Assembly: GCA_015039465.1 (NCBI GenBank)
Contig: MU129986.1
Span: 434,001-498,000, forward strand
Source: Phlegmacium glaucopus
Taxonomy: Eukaryota; Basidiomycota; Agaricomycetes; Agaricales; Cortinariaceae
Length of the DNA: 64,000 nucleotides
Direction: 5' to 3'
Under the pieces are notes generated by a model that saw nothing but the letters and a program-made list of their open reading frames with translations, was not told the origin of the DNA and did not search any database. Each line of letters starts with the position of its first letter. The stretch's first letter is position 1. Shown here one piece after another: positions 53,901 through 64,000 of this stretch. A program made the translations under genes and the position numbers.

Positions 53901-54810
53901 TTGGATTTCTTTGAGCCGTTGTGCAATGCGTTCCGAAACGCTGGCTGTTCGTTGAACAGGTGCGCGATCCGCAGGTCGGACACGAGGTGAGTTGGTGAAT
54001 TTGTCGATTGGACCATCGTTATTAGGTGCAAACTTTGCGCTAGAGGAAAAGTCATTAGAATTGAACGTAACGATATCATGGTCATCCACTGACTCGTCTT
54101 CAGCCTCGTCGGCACGTCGGGTCTTTGCTAAATATTGGTGCTTCAACTTGGAAACATCTACTTGAGCTTGTTCATATGATCGAAGCCAGTTGTCAACGAC
54201 GGTAGTTTTGGTCTGCCTTAAACGGGCCTGTTATAAACTCATCAGAGAGGGCATGTGTGAGTCAAGATACTGAAAGCAAACCTTGTAGGCTTGGGCCCAG
54301 CGATCAAAAGGGTCGGCAACAAGGGTAGTAAGCTCCTTTGCTATAGAATTGTGGGCTTGGCCTTGGGTAACAGACTCTGCCTGAAGGCCGCGGAAAGCCA
54401 TCAAGAGCGAAGCCCCATCATCAGCGTTGAAACCAGTAGCTAAATGTTCATCTATAAGTTTATGATGAGAATGAATGATGCGGTTGAAACTGACTCGGTT
54501 TTCCAGTAGGGGCGGGGGTCATAAGGTTGCTGGTGAGGTAGCTCTCTGCGGATGCACGGGCCTTTGGTTGAGAATGATGAGGTGGCGACAATAGTCTATG
54601 TCAAAAGATAATACATACTCGTATAAAAGTAATAATCTCATCATTTTCTGCGACACCCTGTTGTTAAGGAATGTCAGAGAACCAAAATAAGAAAATGGAA
54701 TGGCAGAAAGAGACCTGTTCGAGCTTGCCAAACAGAGTTTCAACACCCCTGTGGTAGTCCTGCGACCAGAAAGAGTTTGAAAAAGTTAATGGCAAGGATA
54801 AGACCGCCAT
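50982..54810 (-). CDS. F-BAR, DEP and RhoGAP protein, Rgd2-like
   Basis: A membrane-curving Rho regulator. The start MAVLSLPLTFSNSFWSQDYH, then GVETLFGKLEQGVAENDEII, marks the F-BAR/FCH domain, continued by FDRWAQAYKARLRQTKTTVV. A DEP domain (PLIGEYQDTFTGEEFVTWLK ... LTEREGLLRRLGEF) and a RhoGAP domain (FGIDLRKWAEGG ... IPPVLIVLLHGLDEAYERLP ... FDAPVIASCIKLWALELNPP) follow, in the order seen in yeast Rgd2. Where RhoGAPs have the arginine finger (GIYR/GIFR), this protein reads WIYDVPLPAV. The C-terminus is Pro-rich with several polyproline runs and repeated RPTF/RPSF-x-DPAPE units, ending DAEDEIVDKK. Divergent from the mL44 gene. Confidence 0.9.
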
Positions 54811-54997
54811 GGATTTGACTGAGAATGTGGGTTCGGAGTGAGGGGTTGTGCCGGCTTTTTATGGAAGGTGCGGTTGGGGTGTGTCCTTGGAACACGTGGA
54901 ATAGCTATATGCGCTTCTGCAGTACACTGCCGGACATTGCCGAACTCACGATCAAAATTTCCAAGTTGGCCTCTGCTCTCTCCAGTAGTTCCTGCCA
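54811..54997. promoter_or_regulatory. Bidirectional promoter, RGD2-like and mL44 genes
   Basis: The two start codons are 187 bp apart, and CACGTG lies at 54893-54898, near the middle of the interval. Confidence 0.55.
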
Positions 54998-56228
54998 ATG
55001 AACCATGTCCCTAAACGACTCGTATCAACTGCTGCAAGGCTCGCGTCCGTGTCACCAGCTAGTACTTCTACTTTTCCTCCAAAAGAGTCCTTCAGTGTCA
55101 GCAAAGACGCGCTCGTAAAAGAAGAATTTCATCCAGAAACTTGGGCTGCACTTCAACCTCCACCTTCAACAGCTCTCTCAGCTTTTGCTCATCGAATAGG
55201 CCTTGCTTCAATTCTCACTTCAACAGATCTCATACAACAAGCCTGTACACATTCGTCCTTTCTTACCCTCTACCCTCATCACTATCCTACAAACCCCATT
55301 CCAAAGACTAACGCACAACTTTCAACTCTGGGAAATTCCCTAATGGGCCTTTTCGCAACAGAATATATCCACGCAAAATATCCCTACCTCCCTACCCGCG
55401 TTTTAAAAGCAGCCGTTACTGCTCATGTTGGTACCACCAGTTGTGCAAGTGCTGCACAAGAAATGGGTGCATCTCAACTGCTACGGTGGCATAGAACAGT
55501 ATGTCTATTTCGATTCTATACTCTTATGTTTGTTGCTCATACTCCACGTAGCCTAGAATAAAATCTACACCCGGCGTTTTTTATGACGATGCTTTGGCCT
55601 CTATACCAAGGTCACTGACAGGACTCATTTATCAAAAACGTTCACTTCCCTCAGCAAGGCAATTTGTCCATGCTTATTTCCTAAGTCGTCAAGTGGATAT
55701 TCGTTCAATGCTCAAATTCGTGGAACCTAAAAGAGCACTTTTGGAGATGGTCAAAAAATACAACAGAGAACCCCCAAAATCAAGGTAGCCTTCTTTATTG
55801 TACTTCTTTAATGTTCTATCTGATAGTTTCAAAAGATTGCTGAAAGAGACGGGACGATACTCCAATTCACCAGTGTTTGTTGTGGGCATTTTTTCAGGGG
55901 CTGATCAGATTGGTGAGGGTTTTGGGTCGTCATTGAAGATGGCCGAGTTCCGCGTATGTGTCCCGTGTCCTTCTCATCGTTTCCATTGTTGTCTTATCAA
56001 TGTCTCTTATAGGCCGCAGAGGACGCCCTTCTGCGGGTTTATCTTACACGAACGCCCGATGACCGTATTCAACTCCCATCATCTACATTCCCCCTTGGGC
56101 TGGGTGATGTTTACAGGACAGATGCTCAAGCGAAAGAGGGAGAATACAGCGCGCCCGACCTTGTCGTGGCAGAGCCTATATACGAAAGCTCCGGTAAGAG
56201 CTGGTCAAAGCCGCTTAGGCAATCGTAA
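54998..56228 (+). CDS. MRPL3: Mitochondrial large ribosomal subunit protein mL44 (yeast Mrpl3)
   Basis: RNase III-fold protein of the mitochondrial ribosome. The N-terminus is Ser/Arg-rich with few acidic residues (MNHVPKRLVSTAARLASVSP), a likely import signal. The degenerate RNase III domain includes DLIQQACTHSSFLTLYP and AQLSTLGNSLMGLFATEYIH, where the nuclease signature would have acidic catalytic residues. A double-stranded-RNA-binding-like part follows (RYSNSPVFVVGIFSGADQIG, EGFGSSLKMAEFRAAEDALL, RVYLT), then YSAPDLVVAEPIYESSGKSW to the stop at 56226-56228. The loss of catalytic acids is normal for mL44. Confidence 0.9.
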
Positions 56229-56443
56229 GGGTTGGGGTAGGGTTATCTTATTTTTTCAACGGAAAATAATATTGTTCTGATGTTGAAGTCTTTCACACCT
56301 TCCTTTAGAGAGGCTTAAAGAACAACATTGTTGAATCTAGTGGGCGTCAGATGGTCAAATTTGCTACACTGAGCCCACTCATCAACATCAGAACTTGAGC
56401 CCGCGCCTGACTTACAGACGAATTTTAAATAAACTGAATGCTA

Positions 56444-57687
56444 TCATCTAACTTTACCCTTCAGTGTATCCCGTACTGTACTCCTTTCTCCGAGCAAAGC
56501 CATTATCTGCCATCTCTGATCACGTACTTCGCGATCTTTTATAACGACCGTATCTTCACCATCATCATCCTGCAGACAGAGTCCTAAGTTAGTAATCATA
56601 GTTGTAAATGGAGATACATACCAGGACAGACGGTGAAACTGTGAACCGCAGAGCAGCTGCAGACTTGTTGGGCAAGTCTGCAGGAGAAACAGAAAAAAGA
56701 GTTTGAAAGGAAGCGGATGTGAGGACCGGGGGCTTATGTGGGAAGTGGTGGTGAAGGGTATTTGAAGATAGGTGTGAGGAATTGCTTGAAGATGGTGCAA
56801 TGGAACTGATGGCATGTGAGGTTGATGTTAGAGTTAGGGCATGTGTGATAAGTTGCTTCAATTTAGCCTAAAGAGGGAAAGGTTCAGCGGGAAAGCGAAG
56901 ATAAAATTTTAGGGATGACGAACCTCGCATGCTAGAGCCATGAGCGTGGGCACGCTACGTAAGGGTGCGCTGAGACTATTTTGTGCGCAGATAAGGTTCA
57001 TCCTGTCGGCGATGTGCTGTAATGTGGGAGCACGTGTACTGGAATGGAGGTGGACAGGTAGTCGACTTCCAGCAGGGTCTGCAACGGGACATAGTTGCCA
57101 CTGAATCAACGGGGGGGAATTTTAAAAAATGACATACCACCCCTCTCATTTAATAGTTCCACACCTCGTTCAGATGATATTTCATCTGTGTCTTTCTTCA
57201 TTCGCAGATGTTCGGACGCATTTTGTTGTACGGGTAGACTTTTAAGTCTTTCCCGTTCGCGCCTTCCCATAGATAACGTCCATCTTTTTATACGTGTAGA
57301 ACGGATAGACCGAGAGTCATCGGACATGTCAGGACCCTGATATGGAAGAAGCAATCGTCTACGCTTTGTTGGAGGAGGTTTGGGGAGTGTCGGCGGAGGT
57401 GGTGTTGGAGGTCGTTTGAGAGTTGCGGTGGCATCAAAGAGGGATATTATGAGAGCATTGTGAAGTTGCACTGTAAATATGAAGGTTCGTTACTTGAGAG
57501 TAAATTGGATAAGAACAATCATACGAAGTGTAGGGGTCACGAGAACGCTTTTGGCTGTATCTTCGAATTCTTGGCGAGATGTTTTTCCTGATACAAAGTT
57601 ACTGAGTGAGTCAAAGTAGACCTGGGCTTGTGAGCCCAGATTGCGCGTGAGTTGGCCCTTTAATGTGGATGTGGATGAAAGAGACAT
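56444..57687 (-). CDS. HFI1: SAGA subunit Hfi1/Tada1
   Basis: Adaptor of the SAGA histone acetyltransferase complex, with a histone-fold that pairs with Taf12. The N-terminus shows the SAGA-Tad1 pattern: LKGQLTRNLGSQAQVYFDSL, FVSGKTSRQEFEDTAKSVL, then LHNALIISLFDATATLKRPP. A Pro-rich and basic linker (KPPPTKRRRLLLPYQG) follows, then the helix-rich region with DRMNLICAQNSLSAPLRSVP and LKQLITHALTLTSTSHAI. The C-terminal ALRFTVSPSVL and IMALLGERSTVRDTLKGKVR are also family-like. The gene is complete. Divergent from makorin across 102 bp. Confidence 0.8.
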
Positions 57688-57789
57688 TTAGACAGTGGTG
57701 TAAGTAAGGAGGAGAAGAGTTATTATCCTCGGTCACGTGCTACTCTGCCATGACCTAATCCTCCGAAATCATCTCTCTCTCAAGACCCC
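57688..57789. promoter_or_regulatory. 102-bp bidirectional promoter, HFI1 and makorin
   Basis: CACGTG is at 57734-57739, midway between two divergent start codons 102 bp apart. A CT-rich tract (57770-57780) directly precedes the makorin ATG. Confidence 0.6.
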
Positions 57790-59834
57790 ATGTCGTCGTC
57801 TACGACTCGACCGTCAACATCAAAACCCAGAGGTGTATGCCGCTACTATACTGCTCCAAGGGGATGTTTTACTGCCGATTGCAAGTTCTTGCATAGCGAG
57901 CTACCAAAGGAGGCGAACCCTGACCCTCCCTTGTTAACGCCCTACGACAAGGCGAAGCGATGTCGCTTTTATGCACAAGGTTTGATGTCCCACCCAGTTT
58001 GCACTTCGTTTTGACTTATGGCTTTTACCAGGATTTTGCAAAAGAGGAGATGCATGCTGGTTCTTACATATATCTGACCGAAAAACTGGCGACAATACTA
58101 CGCCATCTGAAGACGAAGATGAAGAACTCTGTTCGATCTGCTTTGAGAAACCCGTGACGTTTGGCCTGTTAGGTATATCCCTCATATTCTTTATGGCTGA
58201 TCTCCTGCTTACATTTGAATGCAGGCGGCTGTGGTCACATCTTTTGTATCACCGTAAGCTGATCTGATTTGAGGCAAGCGTCTTCTTATACAATGTCGCA
58301 GTGCATCAAGCAATGGAGAGACCCCAAGAACAAACCAGGTGGCGTGCTTGAATCAGGCAACACGAAGAAGTGTCCCATGTGTCGTGCTCCAACTAACTTT
58401 ATCACCCCATCCTCCAAGTTCTGGAAAGCGGATACAAAAGAGAAGGATGAAATTATTAAAGCCTACAAGGAGAGTATGTCTCGGGTTCCATGTCGGTGCG
58501 TCTATAGCATTTCAACCTGCCATGCATTGCTTACGGAGGCGTCCTTAGTTACTTTCAAAAGTCGTTACACAGCAAGCCTCTTTGTCCTTTTGGAAAAGAT
58601 TGTTTCTATCAACATCTCAATGCTGATGGCACTCCCTACACATTCAAAGAAGGCGTTGATGTAGCGATGCGGGTATGTGACACCGTTCCTTCGTCTCCAC
58701 CCTGAGCTCACCTGCGTGACCACTCTTAGAAATACCAACGACGACCTAGGATTGATAATTTCAATATCATGACCTTGTCTCTAGATTTCGCTGATTTCTT
58801 GTTGCCCATCGATCGGCCGGCTCGATTTACTATCAGGGAACGGCCAATAGTTGCGTCTCAGAGTAATGCAGTAGACACTCACACCACGCAGCCTCGCCAC
58901 CGTCGTCGGGATCAGGATCGACCCCGAGTGACTAATGCTGCGAGAAGACTCCAACAGGTTGGCGAGTCATTGGAAAGATTAAATGATGTTATCAGCGAAG
59001 GTGCTACCCTTGACAGTCTGAACACTGCAGTTGAGGCACTAAGAGCGGGATTGGGAAGATTAGATGCGAATTCCGGAGATGACAGAAGGCGACCAGATAG
59101 GTTGACGAGACAACGAGTTGATGAAGCAAATAGTGGAACGGCTGATAGACAAGAAGATGAAGTGATGGAGCGCTTGGAAGTTCTTGTACGTATTCTCAGC
59201 CACTTTATGGAAAAACTGACAAAATATATATATTTAGGCGGACCAAATGTTGGCTTCGATACAAGCTTTGCGGATGAACGCTCAAGAGGAAGAGACGGGA
59301 CGAGATGGGGCCGAGACTCCCTTGCCTGCTTTAGAACGACCATCAGGAGACATTGATTTTGACATGCCATCACCGCAAATTCGATCCTATGGTTGGAGAG
59401 AGAGAGTGGATGATGGGTATGAGTCGACTGATTCAATGCCCACTCTGCGGAGCGTCTCCAACTCGAGCGATGATGAGATAAGCGAATCGAGTGATGAAGA
59501 TGAAGGTCCTTCCAGGAGACTTGGGGACAGGGCGGTGCTGACGGCAGCCCATGCTGTAGAACGTATCCAGTCAATCGAACAGGAGCGCTTTCGTAGGGCT
59601 TTTGTTGAACGCACAGAGGAACCTGTGACGGAAGAGGAAGTTCTCAGTGACATTGAACCGCATTCGGAGCCTCCGTTTGTTACGGATGGTCGTGGGCGGG
59701 TTGTATGGACTAGTCCGGCAGAGGAGAACAAGTCGAGTCGACCGACGGAGGAACAGAACGGAGAGCCTGCGAGTAGACCGGAGGCGGCAACTGGATCTGG
59801 GGGGTTGTTGGGTTGGTTCAATGCATTATTTTAA
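57790..59834 (+). CDS. Makorin-type E3 ubiquitin ligase
   Basis: CCCH/RING-HC protein. Two N-terminal CCCH fingers (CRYYTAPRGCFTADCKFLH, then CRFYAQGFCKRGDACWFLH, the latter split by an intron), a RING-HC (ELCSICFEKPVTFG, CGHIFCITCIKQW, KKCPMCRAP) and a third CCCH finger (C-x12-CPFGKDC-x3-H) give the makorin arrangement. A long acidic C-terminus, predicted helical (RRLQQVGESLERLNDVISEG) and then disordered, ends GLLGWFNALF; this tail is larger than in animal makorins. Exon joins are in frame at each CCCH/RING motif. Makorins bind RNA and act as ubiquitin ligases; the fungal target is unknown. Confidence 0.92.
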
Positions 59835-59946
59835 GGACATTTTGTTATGTAATTAGAAAGGAAGGTGTTGTAGCAGCGATGACATCATTAGCTGAGTACT
59901 GTATAAAGGATTCACAAATCATAAACCTTCCTTATCTTTTCCCATC

Positions 59947-62900
59947 ATGGCGAATGCTCTCAGGGCCTTGTTTATATCTCCTTCGCCGACATCGTATTCT
60001 ACACCGAATACACCAAAGACACCCGCGGATGAAGGAATCGAGTTCTTTCAAACAGAGGTTCATCCAGGCGAATCGCCCATACGTGTATATGAGCTTAGGC
60101 TCGATCCAGACGGTGGTCCTAGTAAGGAGCTCTCGGTGCGTTCTTACCTGTCTGAAAACCCCCATCTTAATGTCTGATCGTGTTTTCAGTATATTCGACT
60201 TCCTCCAGCATATATACCATACATCCTGCGCGTTTCTCTCCAAGCAGGAACTCCTGCTTCGAAGAATGGCGTTTTCAAAACAAACTTTCCGCTAGATGGT
60301 GGAACTTTTGGACGAGAGAAATACACGCAGAGAAAGTGCGTGTTCCCTTTTCTTGTGTTTATCTCACCCGTTTGATTAGATACCTGTTTGCTCTAGGCTT
60401 CCCCAGGATTTCTCAAAGTCTATCCTGCTTGATCTACCAATTTCACACGCTGGAGCTTTCATGTATTGGATTGAATATGATAGTGGCGATGGCGGAAGAA
60501 TCACTGGGAGATCGGGCTACTTCAACATTGATCCTATTCTTAAAACCAAGGCCAGAACGCCTATTCTAGACGAAAATTTGCGAGTCTTGCCACCCAATAA
60601 AGGAGGCGCTATTACAGACGAATTCGTTAATTTACCTTTAGATGGCCTTTCAGTCCTTACCGTCGTCTCCAAATGGATGGGCTGTATGGAAGGCTGGACG
60701 AAGCATTTTGCTGAGGCAAAAGACCGTGGCTATACAATGCTCCATTACACCCCACTTCAGCAGAGGGGCGAAAGCGACAGTCCTTATTCTATTCGAAACC
60801 AGATGAAATATGATTCTAGCCTTTTCGGAAAAAATTTGAGCGATAAGGAAGGAATGAAGAGGATGGATGATATTCTGAAAATTGCACGCGAGCAATATGG
60901 TCTGCTCAGCCTCACGGACGTTGTCCTAAATCACACAGCAAACGACAGTCCTTGGTTGATTGAACATCCAGAAGCAGGTGAGCATGTGCGACCATATTCC
61001 CTATATGTCCTTACTTGATTCTGGTCCTAGGATTCAGTCCTGCCAACTCGCCCCATCTTACCCCTGCGCTCGAGCTGGACTCGGCCATGATCCAATTTTC
61101 CTCCTCACTGCTATCAAATGGTCTTCCTTCTGTCGTCACGTCTGAGGATGACATCAATACTCTCGTTAGCGCTTTTGAAAAGGTGACAAAGGCGCTAAAT
61201 CTCTGGCAGTACTACGTCCTTGACTCGAACCGCGAAAGAAAATCGATCTTAGCTGCGATTCAGTCTGGTAAAACTGCCGTATGGTCTGGCCCCGATGTAC
61301 AGAACAAGACTGTTGAGGACCTGGCCAGCGTTTTGAAAAATGCAGATAAGATCAATGGACTCGGTCGACTAGCATCGAGATTTGCCGTAACTGTGGAGGG
61401 CCCAGTTGCTGCAGGATTCATTACAACTGCGTTCCCCGATATTCAAGACAAGGAGGCGCTTGCCGATGCCTGGGTTAAAATAGTCGACGTCTTAAATGTT
61501 CCTCTCTACAGAGAATGGGAGGAAGACACGAAAGTCGCTATTGCAAATATAAGGAATCGACTCAAGTATACCAGATTGGATGTTCATGGGCCTAGGCTAG
61601 GAGAAATTTCAAAGTCGTGAGTGATCAATAGACTGAATCATTCATCGTTATACAATCTAAATACGTATTTACAGAATTCCTCTTGTTGAGCCGTATTTTA
61701 CTCGGCTTGCACCAACAGCGAATGCAGACCCTCTCGTTTACTCTCTTGCAAATAACGGATGGATATGGGATGCCGACCCGTTGCAAAATTTCGCTCTTCT
61801 GCCATCCAAGGCATATCTTCGTCGCGAAGTTATTGTGTGGGGCGACTGTGTCAAGCTTCGATATGGCCTGAAGCCTTCAGATAACCCCTGGTTATGGTCG
61901 CATATGTCCTCATACGTCACTTCCCTGGCGGAGATGTTTGAAGGCTTCAGAATCGATAATTGCCATTCGACTCCCCTTGAGGTGGGAACGCATATGTTGG
62001 ATACTGCTCGCGTGGTTCGTCCTGACCTGTATGTCTGCGCTGAACTTTTTACTGGGAGCGAAGACATGGATTTGGTATTTGTCCGGGAACTTGGCATTAA
62101 TAGTCTGATCAGAGAAAGCGGGAATGGGTGGGATCCAAAGGAATTATCGAGGCTTTTATATCGACATGGGGTTGGAAAACCCATTGGATCGATGGACGGC
62201 GCTTGTATGGTCAGCAAAGAGGACTTGCAAAGTCCTACAGGAAGAGGCCCGATACGAAGTGGTTTGGTGACGCCATTGAATGGATCGCAGCCCCATGCGC
62301 TTCTATATGATTTGACTCACGACAATGAATCACCTCTGGATAAACGTTCCGCTGAAGACGCGTTGTCAACAGGAGCCTTGGCTGCTTTCAGCTACTGCGC
62401 GGTTGGAAGCGTTAAGGGATTCGATGATTTGTATCCAAAATTGCTCAACTTGGTTCAGGAAAAGAGGCAATACAAAATCACTGGGCTTGGAGAGTCAAGT
62501 GGTATTGCAAAGATGAAGAGGGTTTTGAATGAGTTGCACTTGGAGATGGTGCTTAACGGCTTCGAAGAAGGCCATGTCCATCAGGAGAATGATGTGGGTG
62601 TAAAATATCTCATTGATGATGTTTATTTATGAACACCCACCCATAGTACATTGTGCTCCATCGAGTGCAACCGACATCACAAAAAGGGTATCTGCTTGTT
62701 GCTCATACAGCTTTCTCAAAGGGTTCAAAGGACCGCGGAACCAGTAAGAAGTCTTAACCACAACCCCAAGTTTAATTGACATCTGACCCTCCATTAGTCG
62801 AGCCCATTAAATTGCGTCGAACACGAGCGAAATTTGTTTTGGGTGCAAGCATAGAAATTTCATCTTACGAAATTCCAGAAGATCCAAAGTTCTTGCAAGG

Positions 62901-64000
62901 ACTCCCTTCAAAACTTGTGGAAATGTCTTCAGTGGTCGTCCCTCAAAAGCTAGATCATGAAGGACCTTACGCTGAGATCGTCGTTCCGGAAGTTTTTCCT
63001 CCAGGAAGCATTATGCTTTTTGAGACGCTACTCCAGCAGCACGACTCGTCGCTTGATGCATTTTGCGCTTCTGGTGCTTGGGAAGCATTCGGCGATCTTG
63101 ATCTGGTCGATTTGAATGTGGTTCTGCATCGCACGGATGTTGAAGAGAAAGATGCGACTGATGGCGAATTTGGTGCTTACGACGTATCGGGGTTGGGGAA
63201 AATGGTGTATTGTGGTTTGGAGGGATGGATGTACCCTTTGAGACATATCATGCGGTATAACGATTTAGGTCACCCGCTTTGCGCTCATCTGCGAGAAGGA
63301 AGTTGGGCGTTTGATTATGTTCATAACCGATTGAGCAGGTGAGTTGTGGTACTTCATTGCTTCTCTTAAATTGTTGATGTTGAGGTGTTTAGGCAAACCG
63401 ATACATTCCCAAAACTTAGGAAGCCCGCTGAATGGTTGAAGGAGAGATTTGATCGCGTGAAAGCTACTGTGCCAAATTACATGCGACCCAAATATTTTGC
63501 TCTCATTATCTCGGAGGCGTACAAAGCTGCGAGAAAGGCTGTGATGGAGCAGTGCTCTGACTTCGTCGTGTCTGGACATTCTTTTATTCAGGACCTCGCT
63601 TTGTGCTCGGTTCAGATGTATGGAATGGTCAAATCGGTTTCTCTTGATCCAAGAATGATAACACCATCGATGTCAGCTGGCCTGCCGCACTTCACGACTG
63701 GATGGGCGCGGTGCTGGGGTCGTGATGTGTTCATATGTTTAAGCGGACTTTTCTTGACGACTGGAAATTATGGAGCTGCCAGAAAACATATTCTAGCGTT
63801 TGCGTCTACGCTGAAGCATGGGTTGATTCCCAACTTGTTGGATTCGGGGCGTAATCCAAGGTGAGTCATTAAATGCCGTGGTGGTGGTAGAATTATGTTG
63901 ACGTCAATGTGAAAGGTACAATTCTCGCGATTCGCCATGGTGGATGCTTCAAAGCATCCAAGATTACGTACGTGCTGCACCGGATGGCCACCAGATTTTG
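59947..64000 (+). CDS. GDB1: Glycogen debranching enzyme, right end missing
   Basis: Bifunctional 4-alpha-glucanotransferase and amylo-1,6-glucosidase. The GH13 half shows YTMLHYTPLQQRGESDSPYS, LLSLTDVVLNHTANDSPWLI, FRIDNCHSTPLEVGTHMLD (catalytic Asp) and VCAELFTGSEDMDLVFVREL (catalytic Glu). Later come SQPHALLYDLTHDNESPLDK and, after a 55-bp intron at about 62592-62646, VLHRVQPTSQKGYLLVAHTA. The glucosidase half begins with ASGLPHFTTGWARCWGRDVF, correctly GLPHFTTGWARCWGRD, and continues after the last complete intron with SRDSPWWMLQSIQDYV up to the window edge. The gene is cut at 64000, and the remaining few hundred residues lie outside. The ATG at 59947 opens MANALRALFISPSPTSYST. Confidence 0.95.

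Noticed and set aside
62592..62646. Premature stop in the glycogen debranching enzyme (TGA near 62630)
   Set aside because: A 55-bp GT-AG intron removes it and joins QEND to YIVLHRVQPTSQKG in frame, as the family requires.

Overview
The window reads as nuclear DNA of a filamentous basidiomycete, most likely an Agaricomycete. Genes are dense and on both strands, nearly all are cut by many 45-65 bp GT-AG introns with CTNAC/TGAC-like branch sites, and the protein set is fungal (Zn2Cys6 factor, Slt2-type MAP kinase, LIM-RhoGAP, F-BAR/DEP RhoGAP, Hfi1, Cox23). I see no bacterial-type operons, CRISPR arrays, tRNA or rRNA genes, or intact transposons. I recognise 23 intact or edge-truncated genes plus one small unrecognised spliced gene, one MFS transporter pseudogene, one orphan repeat-bearing locus and one PHD-finger relic.

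Layout. 1-2.35 kb: gene-poor left edge with a PHD-like relic, two hairpins and a five-copy GATA-type repeat. 2.35-7.1 kb: a 1528-residue CCCH/RRM/RING-IBR protein. 7.3-11.6 kb: an M20 carboxypeptidase, uS19 (RPS15) and, head to head with it, ribosomal stalk protein P2. 11.8-25.6 kb: Zn2Cys6 factor, V-ATPase subunit G, symplekin, Slt2-like MAP kinase, Nbp35. 25.8-38.2 kb: Lrg1-like LIM-RhoGAP, a single-span membrane protein, an SLC35F-type transporter, the TFIIH helicase XPB/Ssl2 and Cox23. 38.5-39.4 kb: orphan locus with a diverged tandem duplication. 39.7-47.6 kb: amidase, U2AF large subunit, Fis1 and an M50B-like membrane protease. 47.8-50.8 kb: a 52-residue spliced ORF and the decayed MFS transporter. 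51-64 kb: Rgd2-like F-BAR/DEP/RhoGAP, mitochondrial ribosomal protein mL44, SAGA subunit Hfi1/Tada1, makorin, and glycogen debranching enzyme running off the right edge.

Most genes are housekeeping: translation, mRNA 3'-end processing, splicing, transcription and repair, mitochondrial function, Fe-S assembly and glycogen use. Several divergent pairs share very short promoters (100 bp for U2AF/FIS1, 102 bp for HFI1/makorin, 187 bp for RGD2/mL44), and four divergent intervals carry CACGTG. The Slt2-like kinase lies about 1.5 kb from an Lrg1-like RhoGAP, which in yeast acts upstream of that same cell-wall pathway. The most unusual items are the CCCH-RBR protein that stops just before RING2, runs of micro-exons (5, 10 and 16 nt) in the MAP kinase and RPS15 genes, a RhoGAP domain lacking its arginine finger, and the orphan repeat locus. 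All splice sites are my reading from frame and family conservation; none was computed or checked against transcripts.
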